DNA of 52,561 bases from Lingula anatina (taxonomy: Eukaryota > Brachiopoda > Lingulata > Lingulida > Lingulidae): NCBI RefSeq assembly GCF_001039355.2, contig NW_019775633.1, positions 225,168 through 277,728 on the forward strand. The letters run 5' to 3'. Positions within the stretch are counted from its first letter, which is position 1, and the number at the start of each line of letters is the position of its first letter. Shown piece by piece: positions 11,620 to 22,804 of the stretch. Position numbers and translations under genes: made by a program. The notes below the pieces were generated by a model. The model saw only the letters and a list, made by a program, of their open reading frames with translations. It had not been told where the DNA came from and did no database searches.

Positions 11620-12400
11620 ACTTTTGCAAAATTAATTTATGGCAAATTCCCCTCAAAATAAGTATTGTATTTGTCTTTCGATAGGTTCAACAAGTAGTTA
11701 AAGCAACTTGTGTTTAAAATCTTACACTTGTCTCTTTTAGGGTAAAGCATAAAAGGACAATGAGTTTCAATATGAGATGTTTTAGAAAGAGAAAAGATTT
11801 TAAATGAAGAAACTGCAACTTATATTTAAATATGCGTTTTTAATGGAATAATAACATAATTATTGCACTTGAATTATTTCCTTTGTTGTAACCTTCCAAT
11901 AACTACAGAAGTGTCAACGTTAATCATCCATTACTATTCGAATTAAAAAAAATGTTATGCATTTGATTGGCTGGTTGACTTGCGCCTTTACTTGATGAAC
12001 AACTTTTTTATGTGTTTTTACTGTGTATGATATGCTTTGAAGAATAAAAAAATCACAAACGTGAAATAAAGTTTCTTTCTTTGCGTTATTCATGACCTGC
12101 ATCAAATGGTTGGCACTTATTAGAGAACGAGACAAAAAGATACGAAATCATGTGGTCATCATTATGGTTTGTATTGAAAAAACATGGACATAGTAGTATG
12201 ACTACTGTGTTTCAGTCATGATACTCACATGTGTCCAGTGCAGATAATCGGACGGAATCATTGACATAAATAAAGCTCCCCCATTACTTGTTCCTGTTCG
12301 TATTCCATGACTACAACAAAAGTCGAGCACAACTGGAGCAAAAAGTCAAAGTGCACCTTGTTCTGTCCAGTAGAACGTTTCTCAGGTTAAATAGTATATG
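11620..12400. other. Intergenic DNA, nothing recognised
   Basis: No supportable exon or repeat. A minus-strand open frame at 11920-12135 shows no domain and no splice or promoter context. Confidence 0.4.
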
Positions 12401-12420
12401 GCCACAGCAACACTACCGGT

Positions 12421-12530
12421 AGTTTCGGTTTCGGTTTCGTTTCCGACGAACAAAGGGTTACGTGCACGTTGTACCGGATGGAATTTTAAGAATCGATAAA
12501 GTATCAAAGGGTTTCCAATAAGTATATAAA
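12421..12530 (+). promoter_or_regulatory. ISRE/IRF-type element followed by a TATA box
   Basis: Positions 12421-12444 hold three TTTC cores in phase (AGTTTCGGTTTC, then GGTTTC and GTTTCC), a strong match to the ISRE consensus AGTTTCNNTTTC. A TATATAAA box lies 78 bp downstream at 12523-12530, a typical enhancer-to-TATA distance. Transcription would be expected to start near 12555. The sequence match is direct. Use as an IRF-controlled promoter is inferred, because the downstream gene is not identified. Confidence 0.45.
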
Positions 12531-12589
12531 GAGCTATGTGCTGTTTTTGTTTCTCAAGCTATGACGTGATAAGAAAAGGTTTGTTAGAA

Positions 12590-12652
12590 ATGTATATCCT
12601 GTTTCTGTTTATTTCTTTCAACTTGCTATTGGCAAATGTTGTAGTGCAATAA
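12590..12652 (+). CDS. Short signal-peptide-like ORF (20 residues) or first exon
   Basis: This ORF starts about 60 bp after the TATA box at 12523, preceded by one ATG with a stop two codons later. It reads MYILFLFISFNLL and so on, ending in TAA. It is almost entirely hydrophobic, like a secretion signal. It may be a genuine small ORF, the first exon of a spliced secreted protein using a cryptic donor near 12638-12641, or coincidence in AT-rich DNA. No second exon could be recognised before 14000. Confidence 0.2.
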   Translation: MYILFLFISFNLLLANVVVQ

Positions 12653-12970
12653 CGTTTCAGATCCATAGCCTTTTATGCTTGTTTCTTTATTTTATTTTTA
12701 TTTTCAATTTTCAAGATAAGCTCAAGCAACATACATTTTTCTAATTTTATCGCAAAGTGATTCAGACTATGGTCACGCTGATTTAATTTTATGGTGGACC
12801 CCGAGAGGGCTAAAAAACGACAAAAAACAATTGCTCCTAAAGTAAAGAATACACATCTGGTGATTCATCCAAACAACACGTGCTTATTCGCATTGAGAAC
12901 ACAATTTAAATAGTCAGCAGTCATCTCCTTTATCTCAGTGTGTGAAAGAATAGTCTTCTTTCGCGCTGAG

Positions 12971-12980
12971 TATATAAAAG
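12971..12980 (+). promoter_or_regulatory. Second candidate TATA box
   Basis: TATATAAAAG in a locally GC-richer context (preceded by TCGCGCTGAG). The first long frame downstream, from the ATG at 13054, has 77 codons without a known domain and runs into LINE-derived sequence, so a protein-coding target is not supported. Confidence 0.25.
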
Positions 12981-13272
12981 TGTCAGATCTCATAAGCCTC
13001 ATATTTGTATCCTACAAACAACTGATAATACTAAAGAACCACTTTTAGGCCAGATGTACCTCAACTCCCCTCTCGTATTTTTTCGTCATCGCAAAAGAAA
13101 CGTTTGTCATACATGTATCATTTGCAGTGTAGGGAATAACGGGAGGCATTATTGGAATGCGACAGTTGTTCTGCTTGGCAAAGCTACCGCATTCCACCAA
13201 ATTAACAGTAAGGGGGGTCCCACTGATTTAATTTCATGGATGACGACTGCACGTGCATCTCTTTTCGGCCTG

Positions 13273-13556
13273 TTCAAAAATAAATAAATAAACAAATAAA
13301 TAAATAACCCCTCTCGCCGAGAGGCTCTCGGAACTTTGGAACTAACTGCTGTCGCCGTCTTTGCCCACTCAAAATTCCTCAAAAGCCTGGGCTGTCGAAA
13401 ACTGAAAACTCATTTCAAAAATAAATAAATAAACAAATAAATAAATAACCCCTCTCTCGGAGAGGCTCTCGGAACTTTGGAACTAACTGCTGTCGCCGTC
13501 TTTGCCCACTCAAAATTCCTCAAAAGCCTGGGCTGTCGAAAACTGAAAACTCATTT
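13273..13556 (+). repeat. Two-copy tandem repeat of a LINE 3' tail (period about 141 bp)
   Basis: Two nearly identical units, 13273-13413 and 13414-13556. Each has an AAATAAATAAAC-type simple tail, a GAGAGG/CCTCTC hairpin and a coding-like stretch. The stretch reads FLKSLG then KLKTHLFKNK, like the C-terminal FKxxLKTHLF end of L2/CR1-type LINE proteins (family knowledge). The tail and end together suggest a LINE 3' end duplicated head to tail. Confidence 0.65.
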
Positions 13557-13769
13557 AACTTCTGCTGCTAAATTAACCGTAAAGGATAGATGGTAGCCGC
13601 GTCGCAATCATCATAATACATAAGCTTAATAGCAATTAACGACATGCACAAAATTCCACAATTGATTGTAGATTGGTATGCAATCCACGTTGGTAATCGG
13701 GGTATCATGTCTGCTCAACTATACTAGAGACTGGCCATGGCGAGTGACTATAGACCAGACGTGAGAATA

Positions 13770-14025
13770 TTTAAAATGCAGTCATAGTGTAGTTAGAATA
13801 CTATTCAAATGCCATTCAATAATTTCCACTTGGAATGCACTTCGAAAGTTTTTAACATTCAGACCGACCACAAGAATGGGTAAAACTATTTGAAATGCAC
13901 TCGGAACTTTTAGAATGCGCGTTGAATATCCAGGAATGCACACAGAATTATCTTTCCGACGGCATTCTTGTTCATTCCGCCTCTAGTGTGACGGGGGTAT
14001 AAAGGAATGCTGTCAGTACACAGCT
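13770..14025. repeat. Region of scattered GAATGC/GCATTC words
   Basis: About ten GAATGC, AAATGC or GCATTC words, often followed by ACTCGGAA-like sequence, occur in 250 bp in both orientations. This resembles the internal make-up of self-similar MITEs, but no terminal inverted repeats or second copy were found in the window. Confidence 0.35.
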
Positions 14026-14454
14026 GGAAACACAAATTTACCACAGAAATACGTATCAAACTAACAATATGTCTTTATCCATGCTCTCAAAATATTAAAG
14101 CATTGTGAATACTTTGTAGAAGGGTAAAAAAAGTCATGAATAGATATGCTGCACATTACCAAATCTATTTTAGGTTATTGTATGTATTTTGTTGGTATAC
14201 CAATCAATACAACAAATATTAAACAAATAGTGTGTCTTTATTTGTGCTCTCAAAATATTAAAGCATTATGAACACGTCACAGAAATGTTAAAAAATCATG
14301 CAAAGATATGCTTAATACTACCATATCTATTAAAGGTCATTTCGGTCGATGCCGTTTTGTCTATTCGACTCGCACGAAGCAGCCATACTGTCGGGTGGCC
14401 TGTCCCACCTTCAGCCCACCAAATACCTCGACGCTCTTGTCGACCCTTTTTTCG

Positions 14455-14682
14455 CTACAAAAAACCTGGTATGTGCTGCTTTGGCAGAATGTCACTGAAA
14501 TTCTCCGGGCGATAATCGCTGGCCACCGCCAGCCTTTCGTATAATTGTAGAAAGATGATATCTCCATGCCCAATATCAATTGTATACCAATCCAAAACGA
14601 CGGCCCCCGTCCTCTTTATGAGTTTAATTGTCGTGTAATCTGACAGTAATCCTAGAGATGAATTTGACGGCAAATCCGCCAT
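14455..14682 (-). CDS. Candidate first exon or short ORF, 75 codons, unknown
   Basis: The frame starts MADLPSNSSLGLLS and includes RTGAVVLDWY and LQLYERLAVASDY. The start codon lies in an AATATGGCGGA word, a YY1-type motif placed at the ATG as in many TATA-less genes. The frame ends at a TAG just after a weak possible donor (CAG/GTTTTTTG). A second frame overlapping its 3' half stays open to 14361, so a frameshifted pseudogene is also possible. I do not recognise the product. Confidence 0.3.
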   Translation of the reverse strand: MADLPSNSSLGLLSDYTTIKLIKRTGAVVLDWYTIDIGHGDIIFLQLYERLAVASDYRPENFSDILPKQHIPGFL

Positions 14683-14830
14683 ATTTCCACGTGGCTATAA
14701 TACACATGCGCAGAAAGCTCATTTTCCGGCAAATTCAATAATGACGTTTGCGACAACCGACTTCGTTGGGGTTGATTTTTTTTTTCGGAGAACGGACGAC
14801 GGTGCGCGCGCAGGATGTCATCCATAAAAA
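14683..14830 (-). promoter_or_regulatory. TATA-less promoter-like region firing leftwards
   Basis: Within 150 bp upstream of the ATG at 14682 (minus strand) there are an NRF1-like ATGCGCA half site near 14707, an ETS-like TTTCCGGC near 14724, a TGACG half-CRE near 14743 and a GCGCGCGC run near 14804. The CpG-rich motif set is typical of broadly expressed genes. This supports, but does not prove, a real minus-strand transcript. Confidence 0.35.
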
Positions 14831-14869
14831 TAAAAAAGTGTGGCCTAGTAACAAAACTGTGTCATTTTA

Positions 14870-15339
14870 ACACTTGAGAACTTCAGTAAATGATGTATCA
14901 ACAGTCTGTGCAAGACTTCAATTCAAAGCCTTGTCAAGTGTTGATGTAATTGAACTTCATAATTTGTACGTTTTTGGACACCTACTATACGATGTCTTAC
15001 AGCACAATGTGAATAACACTACAAGGTTAATAAATATATAAAATGCAAAGGAAAAAGAAAGGTTAAGCAAATATAACTTTTACGGATTGACTCAAATTAT
15101 ACCAAAAGCAAACAGGCTGGCACTGATAAACAACGGAAAATATACAGTTAATGCACTATACCCTCATGTAGAACCCTGTGGAACCTCCGGCACCTACTTC
15201 CTAGCGTTGTAAACATTTAAATGTATATTAGTTTAAAGGTGAATTCATTTTTTTTCTCCAATGTTTTATTGGTTGTACAAATATACGTGGTGAAGTAAGT
15301 TGGGATAAGCCCCCCCCCCCAATCGGCTCCTATACCACA
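14870..15339 (-). repeat. 3' flank of METTL27 unit C (segmentally duplicated)
   Basis: Shares blocks in order with 30000-30560, 19024-19370 and 22460-22804, for example AAATATAACTTT near a GGATTGACTCAAATTATAC word and ATGTAGAACC. A run of ten C (15311-15320) sits about 20 bp beyond the stop codon. No other gene is visible. Confidence 0.6.
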
Positions 15340-17360
15340 TTACTTCACTTGAAAAGCGTATTGCGTCCCGTCCAGACTATTAAACGCGTTCTCCACCTGT
15401 CTTCTGGTCACCGTGACCCAGCGTCCTGCCATCAGGAAGTCATCGATTAACTCATCCCAGCTTTTGCCTCCATATTCACTGCCATTTAGGTATTTCACAA
15501 TAGTGTCCATCACCACGTAACCACCTGAAAGAATAAAAAAAAACTTTAACAACCAGTTTTCATTGTTCCTTTTAATCTTTTTCCATTTCACTTTTTAGGA
15601 GTTTTTTTTAAATGTTGTCATTAGGAAAATACGGATTCAATTTAAAATGTGTGCTTACTCAAGGTTTTTTTTTTCTTGGACGATATGATAAAAATTAAAA
15701 AGAGGGGTCATGCAAAATGTTTTAAATTGCCTATGAGAACTGCCAATCGATAGTGGTAAAATGGTGACCTACCTGGTTTAACAATACGAATGAATTCTCC
15801 CAAGCAGCTTCCATCCATATGAGCATTACCTACCGCTCCTGTCATCATGACCGCATCGTACGTGTCTAGTAATAAATAAATTTATTAATGAATAAATTAA
15901 TTAATAAAAATAAATTAATGAAGAAGAATTATCCATAACCAAACTCCACGTGTCCAGCGTTGTGTGCGATATAAATTTAAGATAAGAGCTTAAATTCTAA
16001 AATATATAATCTGAAACTGCCAATTAAACACTTTAAAATTCAGAACTTAAACATTCCAAGCAAAACCGCCAGTTACTGGGACATTAACATTTAGCGGTAA
16101 GGAAGCTTTTTCATAAACTTTTCAATCAAACCAAGGGTGGTGAAACGCCCTGGACAGTTCAATAGTGGTTCCATCTTATGACAAATAAAATATTTTCTCG
16201 AGTAACTCTGATAACGCTTTTAATACTTACTCTAAAGCAAACAATTTAGCCAATTTTAGCCGATTTGGCAAGTATTTTAGACTAAGCACCCCAACTAGAT
16301 AATGGAAAGGATTTATATCATTGTGTATGTACACGTACAAAGTACTTACCATCAGGGATATCCAGACCCTCAGGACCAAGCCTCATGCACATAACCTTTT
16401 TATAGATGTTCTTCTGCTTGGCCTTTTCAAGCATTTTACTACACATGTCGAAGGCATGGAGGTTGTGGAAACCACGCTTTGTCAGCTAGAATATACAACA
16501 TGTAAATATTTAACTCATTTCCCCTGCCCAAACTGTGTGGAATACTTTGGTTAAGACGTGAGTCAAATGGTATTTATCATCCCTGCCCAGGATAGAAGAA
16601 TATGCAGACATTTAAACAAAGTGTACCGACGCGGTTGCATTTTTGCTGGCGGTTAACGTGGAGCCAGTATTAACGTGAGTACTAATAGATGGTAACTGGT
16701 ATACCATGATGATGATACCAGGTATGCTTAAATATAAAGATATGTTAAGATGTAACTAACTCAGCGACATACTAATCACCTCTATGCCCCCTAAACCGGT
16801 TCCGCAGGCGGCCTCCAAAATAAGCGCATCTTTGTTGTTCTTTAAGAATTTTTCTAATTCGGCTGCACAGACACTTGGTTGAGTGTAACTTAGAGTTACC
16901 ATATCCTAAAAGATTTGAACACATTTATCCAAAAATAATGACAGTATCATACCATATCTCATTCATACCAAATAGTTAAATTGATAAAGATATTTTCATG
17001 TTGTGCATACGTCCCACACGCTCAGAATAACACTTTTTTTCTGGCAAACGCGGTGATTCATGTAGCTGTTAAGTGGATTATCTGTGGTTGGATTAAGTCA
17101 CATATAGTTTTATTTCTTTCTATTAAATGGTTCATCTAAAGACACAAGAAATAAAAGGGGATGTCGGAAAAGGCATTATTGATCCAGTTGCAAAAATTAA
17201 ATTTACGTCGATGAGTGAGCAAAGTGGTACTAAAACCACCTTTTACCTTATCATATTCTTCGGCCCATTTTGCGTAAACTTTTTCTACTCCCTCGCTGTC
17301 GATACCTGGTTTCTCAAGCTCATCCAAAATTGGTAGATACTGCTCCACTTGCTTGGCCAT
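15340..17360 (-). CDS. Mettl27: METTL27-like SAM-dependent methyltransferase, copy C
   Basis: Five exons on the minus strand: 17360-17247 (ATG), 16905-16780, 16485-16350, 15865-15773, 15524-15340 (TAA). They total 654 nt or 217 residues with continuous phase; human METTL27 is about 245. Residues about 25-36 hold the family's VYAKWAEEYDK start. Motif I reads [11 protein letters not shown] (residues about 70-80), the glycine-rich SAM-binding loop of class I methyltransferases. It is followed by [11 protein letters not shown] (motif II acidic position) and DTYDAVMMTGA, and then [13 protein letters not shown], the usual strand before the C-terminal part. Copy C has E where copies A and B have D in motif I. 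The substrate is not known for this family. It is the leftmost of a tandem series. Confidence 0.88.
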
Positions 17361-18890
17361 ATTTTTCTCCGTGTGTTTAAGTTTGTTGCATCATGCTCAT
17401 TATGAAGTCTGCATTATGTATTGTATAAATGTAGGACAATACCTGTGCATTCAACTCACGTACATACCAGTAGCTGTTTGCACCTTTGTGTGTATAACTC
17501 CAGTTCACTTAACATAACTTTAAATAAAAACTACATTAAATGTAACGAGTGTATACAAGTTTTAGCACGAAAACACCTTGTATTCAACCTTTATTATTTT
17601 GTCACAAACACATCTATATTATTATTATCATTTCCTTCATACCCACCTTACCAAAACAACAAACGTCTACAAACCTGAATTTTATTAGACCCGCTCAGGT
17701 CGAAGTGACTTTATTTGAGAAATATATAAATCTTCTTAGCATGTGAATGTGATCGTGGGGGGGGGGGGGGGGGNNNNNNNNNNNNNNNNNNNNNNNNNNN
17801 NNNNNNNNNNNNNNNNNNNNNNNNNNNNNNNNNNNNNNNNNNNNNNNNNNNNNNNNNNNNNNNNNNNNNNNNNNNNNNNNNNNNNNNNNNNNNNNNNNNN
17901 NNNNNNNNNNNNNNNNNNNNNNNNNNNNNNNNNNNNNNNNNNNNNNCTTTGGAGTGTATTGTGGTAGATGATGCTTAACTTCTCGGTAAGTTCAAATGAA
18001 TGTGTTTTGAAAATATATATTAAAGAATATTAACGCATTTTAAGTGCATGAATTGTTTCTTGCAGAACGCATATGCTGATAATTATTACTTTAAAAACAT
18101 ATACTGTCAGATGAATGGCCTTAATCGATATTATAAAAAAGAATCATAATTACCATTCCCTGTTCAACTTTAGTAGGCAGCCATCTGTTGAAATAACAAA
18201 GATCACGGCAGTCTCGACATATCCGGAGTTAGTGGAATGAATAGGGTTTCCAGAATACTCGCGTTTGATCGTTTGTGTTTTCCAAATAAATGAGTTAGGG
18301 CGAGTGGCAGAAAAGAAAGATAAAAAGATGGTTAGTCAGGGAAGGGGGACTTAGCACTGGGGAAATTTGTTAGATATAATTTTTGTGTGGAAAGCTTAGA
18401 AGGCTTAATCTTTTTAAGATTGATTTCGAAATGTTTTCAATATTTCTACCACCATAAAGTCAATCCTTGAGACCAAAACGTGTGTAATAGATTGTTATAC
18501 TGTACAAATGTAGTAGAAATTAGTAGCACCTCCATCCTGCAAAACACAAATCTTTTAGTTGAATAATAATTATGGAGAGATAATTTTATATTTATTGATT
18601 TTTTTACCGAATTCGTAGTCTAAAATCTACCCAATGAACATCTACATAAACAGTCAAATAATTTATCGGTAAACCGACGGAAAAATGTAGTATAGTGTTT
18701 TAAGTAAACAAAGTCGCCACTCAAATGTCCGCTCACTCGGCTCAAGTTGCATTTGCCTAATGTTTTCGATAATGCAGAATACAGCTACACTGTACGCACG
18801 GTGAACATAGCATTCACTTTCATCGAGTAAAACAGATATTCGTGCAAGACGTGACCAATCTGTTGTATCATTCTGGTAACATTGAAAAAT
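17361..18890 (-). repeat. 5' flank of METTL27 unit C, duplicated
   Basis: Homologous to 27356-28330 and 33913-35300. Shared words include AACAAACGTCTACAAA, TTGTGGTAGATGA and the AT-rich stretch around 18540-18700. No conserved open frame runs through the three copies, so it is treated as promoter and intergenic DNA copied with the gene. It contains the large gap at 17774-17946. Confidence 0.55.
17774..17946. other. Assembly gap (173 N) next to a poly-G run
   Basis: The gap is preceded by a run of 17 G (17757-17773). It lies in the duplicated 5' flank of METTL27 unit C, where unit A reads straight through with only a short GGGG. The missing sequence may be shorter than the gap. Confidence 0.95.
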
Positions 18891-18945
18891 ATCTGGTGTG
18901 AGCCGGTACCCTTGCTGTGTCATATACCGTATGGGTTTTTATTGC

Positions 18946-18946
<1 letters not shown>

Positions 18947-19023
<77 letters not shown>
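18947..19023. repeat. (TA)n microsatellite
   Basis: About 38 TA units. The matching place in the neighbouring duplicate (near 22455-22468) has only a short GTATGTATACATA, so the repeat expanded in one copy only. Confidence 0.95.
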
Positions 19024-19025
<2 letters not shown>

Positions 19026-19370
19026 CTTTTAAAGATTGACTCAAATTATATAAAAACAATTAGGCCAGCTGTCTCTTATACACGTACATACGCCATATAT
19101 ACATGTAGAACCCTGTAGAATCTCCCTAGTTCCTAGAATTGTAAGCAGTTAAATATTAACTAGTTTAAAGTTGATGCTGAATTCCGTTGATAATAATTGT
19201 TTTACCAAATTAAGTACTTAATAGGAAGCACATTTAAGTTTGACTGTGAGGGGCAGAAAAGTAGCCGCGAGAATATTCTCATAGTTCACCATCTGCTTTT
19301 CGCTTAACGTAGTTAAAGTAGGTGGGGACAACAGCTCCACCTCACCCCACCCCACCTTTCCAAGACAACA

Positions 19371-22369
19371 TTACTTCACTTGAAACGCGTATTGCATTCC
19401 GTCAAGACTGTTAAACGCGTTCTCCACCTTTCGTCTGGTCAACGTGACCCAGCGTCCTGCCATGAGGAAGTCATCTATTAACTCATCCCAGCTCTTGCCT
19501 CCATATTCACTGCCATTTATGTATTTAACAATGGTGTCCATAACCACGTAACCACCTGAAAGATAAAATAACTGAACAGCCATGGTTTCCCTTTTTTCAA
19601 ATAGTTTTCCATTTTGATTATTAAAAAAGGGCTTTTTTATTTTGTCATCAGGTAATATGAATGTATTTCCAAATTGTACAATTGTTCTTGCTCGGTGTAT
19701 ATTTTTCTAGGGCGATATGATAATACTTTAAAAAAGGACGATGCATAATGTGTGCAACGCATTGATTATTTTGACTATGTACCTGTATAAAAAGGTACAT
19801 CAGAAAACGTTTTTTTAATAAAAATTTCAATATTCCAAAGTGGCGGCACTACTACATCCCCCAATCTCTATCTTTTCCAGAAGCCTTCACTCTTACTGAC
19901 TGCCTTCGAGGAAGCAACGGAAAACGAGGTGACAAAAACCATTCTAGATCCAAGAGGACATCATGCCCACTTTATCCTATACCGTCAACACTGCTCTCCC
20001 AGATTCTCCCTGCAATTATTGGTCTCATAACTCATATTGTAAACATTTGTTTTAGAACCGGGGATTGTTTAAACCTGCAATTATCCGTCCACTATTGAAA
20101 AAGCCTAAACTAAATGCAAAACTTTTGCAAAAATACGTTATACATTTCTGTCTAAAGTGGTAGAGCGTGTGATCGCTGCAAGATTGTTCAGTCACTTAGA
20201 TGCAAATAACATGGTAGAGAAAATACAGTCGGCATACAAGGTGAACCACAACACCGAGTCAGCACTCCTTAGAATTTAAAATGATTTGCTCTGTGCTGTC
20301 GTCAGTCAAACTACTGTGTCACTTGTTCTCTCGCATTCGACACTGTGGATCATTAGAAACTGTTGGGATAAAATATACAGCTCTGCATCTTCTCCGTTCT
20401 TACCTTAATACAATAAGTATGCATGGACGGAGATTAGCTCAACATGTTTTTGGTGTTCCACAAGGCAGTGTGTTAGGACCACTCATATTCTGTATTTATA
20501 CATTATCGCTTGGGGCAATCCTTCGTTTTCACGAGATTGGTTATCACATATATGCTGATGACTCTCAGATTTACACATTCTGCAATATGAGATACCCTGA
20601 AACATCGGTTTCTAAAATAACTAACTGTATTTCTCACCTGAGGGGTGGATAATAAGGAAATAACTGACGAGGAAACTGAATTCCTAGTAATATCCCAACC
20701 ACACGATAGGAATATTGCCCGCAGTCTTAGCATGACTATAGGTGCCACCGTTGTACAAGTCTCATCTCACGCAAAAAACCTGGGAGTCCATTTTGACAGC
20801 ACATTGTCCATGGACAGGCAAATTTCTTACGTATCCGAAACGTGCATGTTCAATATTAGAAACATTGGTTACTTACGAAAACATCTAACTGATTCTACTC
20901 CAGCAGCAGTTATACATACCCTAGTTACATCAAGACTTGACTACTGCAACTCCCTTTTTATATGGATCTTTGGAGGAAGAAAGCAAACGGCTGCAGCGTG
21001 CACAGAACATATCTGCTCGCCTACTGACCCGCACTCCAAAAGGCAACCACATCACCCCGTTTTAATGATGTTGCACTGGCTTCCTGTGCTAGCACGCAGT
21101 TTATTTAAACATTTAACATTTGCACATGCAGTATTTTACAAACTTGCACTCTCTTATTTAAATGAGCTAGTTTCGCACTATATACCAGCACGAAATCTTA
21201 CTGGGTCTTTCATACAGGTACGGTACCTAGTCAAAATAATCAATGCGTTGTACACATTATGTATCGTCCTTTTTTAAATTATTATCATATCGCCCTAGAA
21301 AAATGTGTCATAAAATGAGACAAAGTGAATGTCGCCTTCACCTACCTGGTTTGACAATACGAATGAATTCTGCAAAGCAACTTCCATTCATATGAGCATC
21401 ACCTACCGCTCCTGTCATCATGACAGCATCGTACGTGTCTGGTAATAAATAAACAAAGAATATTATACAAAAAAGTTCTCCAGGGTGCCGACGTTGTGTA
21501 CGAGATAGACTTAAGATAAGAGCTACATTATAAAATGTTTCATCTTAAATTGCCATTGAAACACGTTTAATTTGAAAAAAAAAAAACATATGGAATAATA
21601 TTGCCAATTATTGGTACATAAGCATTTAGCGGTAAGGATTTTTAAAAAATCCTTTTAAAAACTAAAAGTAGAAAAACATTTTAATGACAAATAAAATGTT
21701 TTTCGAGGTTTTGTAAATGGTATGATTGTTACACTTAAGTATACTTAAGTGGTATCACACTCTTTATACTTGCGCTGAAGTTTTCAGGTATGCCAATTGT
21801 GAGTATTCCTTTTTATAAATTCACGAAGCTTGAATGAGTATTTAATCTGGACGTAATATTTTGACAATTCATTTTTTCTCGTGAATACTTCATTACTACA
21901 TCACATTTTGATTCCATCTATAAATGCAACGACCAAATAAATAAGTATTTAGGTTTTTAACCAAACAATGGTTTCTTTGTCAAGAACTACATGTAACTTA
22001 GACACATCTAGGTGTGTATATAATTGTAAAATCATATAAATTGGCGAACATCTTGCAATTGGTAGTTTGTCAAAACGAAGTACATGTAATTCTCCAGATA
22101 TTGTTTCATCATGGTAACGGGTGTCACATTGCAACATTTGGCACCTTTAGCCGATTTGGCCATTATTTTACACTAATCCCGCAGCTAGAGAGATAAGAGA
22201 TATATATTGAGTGTGTTCGTGTGTAAGGTACATACCATCAGGGATATCCAGCACCTCAGGACCAAGCCTCATACACATCACCTTTTTATAGACATTCTTC
22301 TGCTTGGCCTTTTCAAGCATTTTACTACACATGTCGAAGGCATGGAGATTGTAGAAACCACGCTTTGTC
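19371..22369 (-). pseudogene. METTL27-like partial copy B' (exons 3-5 only)
   Basis: It carries exon 5 (19555-19371, stop TAA), exon 4 (21438-21346) and exon 3 (22369-22236). All frames are open and nearly identical to copy B. Exon 3 stops two bases short of its expected acceptor, exactly at the single N at 22370. Exons 1 and 2, including the SAM-binding motif I, are absent. A dead LINE lies between exons 4 and 5, as in copy B. It may be a true truncated duplicate or a second haplotype of copy B joined wrongly. It cannot make a working enzyme as assembled. Confidence 0.8.
19860..21290 (+). mobile_element. Degenerate L2/CR1-like LINE, in copy B' intron 4
   Basis: Broken reverse transcriptase frames read [17 protein letters not shown]-type sequence, [29 protein letters not shown] and YADDSQIY (the YADD catalytic box at 20551-20562). 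A C-terminal part follows with [10 protein letters not shown] and LHWLPV, the typical end of L2/CR1-type proteins (family knowledge). Frameshifts and stops interrupt it, and no endonuclease domain is seen, so it is a 5'-truncated dead copy. It lies opposite to the methyltransferase gene. Confidence 0.8.
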
Positions 22370-22370
22370 N
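22370..22370. other. Single N at a duplication junction
   Basis: One unresolved base marks the point where a unit of about 3.4 kb ends inside METTL27 exon 3. About 28 bp later the next copy of the same unit begins (TATCTGGTGTGAGCCGG, also at 18889). This is the pattern of an assembly join. Confidence 0.9.
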
Positions 22371-22804
22371 CAACGGAAACAAGATATTCCGACCACTGTA
22401 TCTGGTGTGAGCCGGTACCCTTGCTGTGTCATTTGCCGTATGGGATTTTATTGCAGGTATGTATACATAACTTTTAAGGATTGACTCAAATTATACAAAA
22501 GCAAATAGGCCAGCTGTCACTTATACACGTACATACGCCATACATACATGTAGAACCCTGTAGAATCTCCCTAGTTCCTAGAATTGTAAGCAGTTAAATA
22601 TTTACTAGTTTAAAGTTGATGCTATATTCCGTTGATAATAATTGCTTTTCCAAATTAAGTACTTAATAGGAAGCACATTTAAGCCGCGAGCCGCGAGAAT
22701 ATTCCCATAGTTCACCATCTGCTTTTCGCGCTCATGACTAACGTAGTTAAAGTAGGTGGGGACAACAGCTCCACCTCACCCCACCCCACCTTTCCAAGAC
22801 AACA

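Noticed and set aside
13054-13287. 77-codon frame downstream of a TATA box
   Set aside because: It has no known domain and runs into the LINE-derived tail sequence, so it is unlikely to be a gene.
18663-18923. 86-codon minus frame upstream of METTL27 copy C
   Set aside because: The homologous flank of unit A is open in a different pattern (35087-35392) and the shared frame is broken by stops, so it is not conserved as protein.
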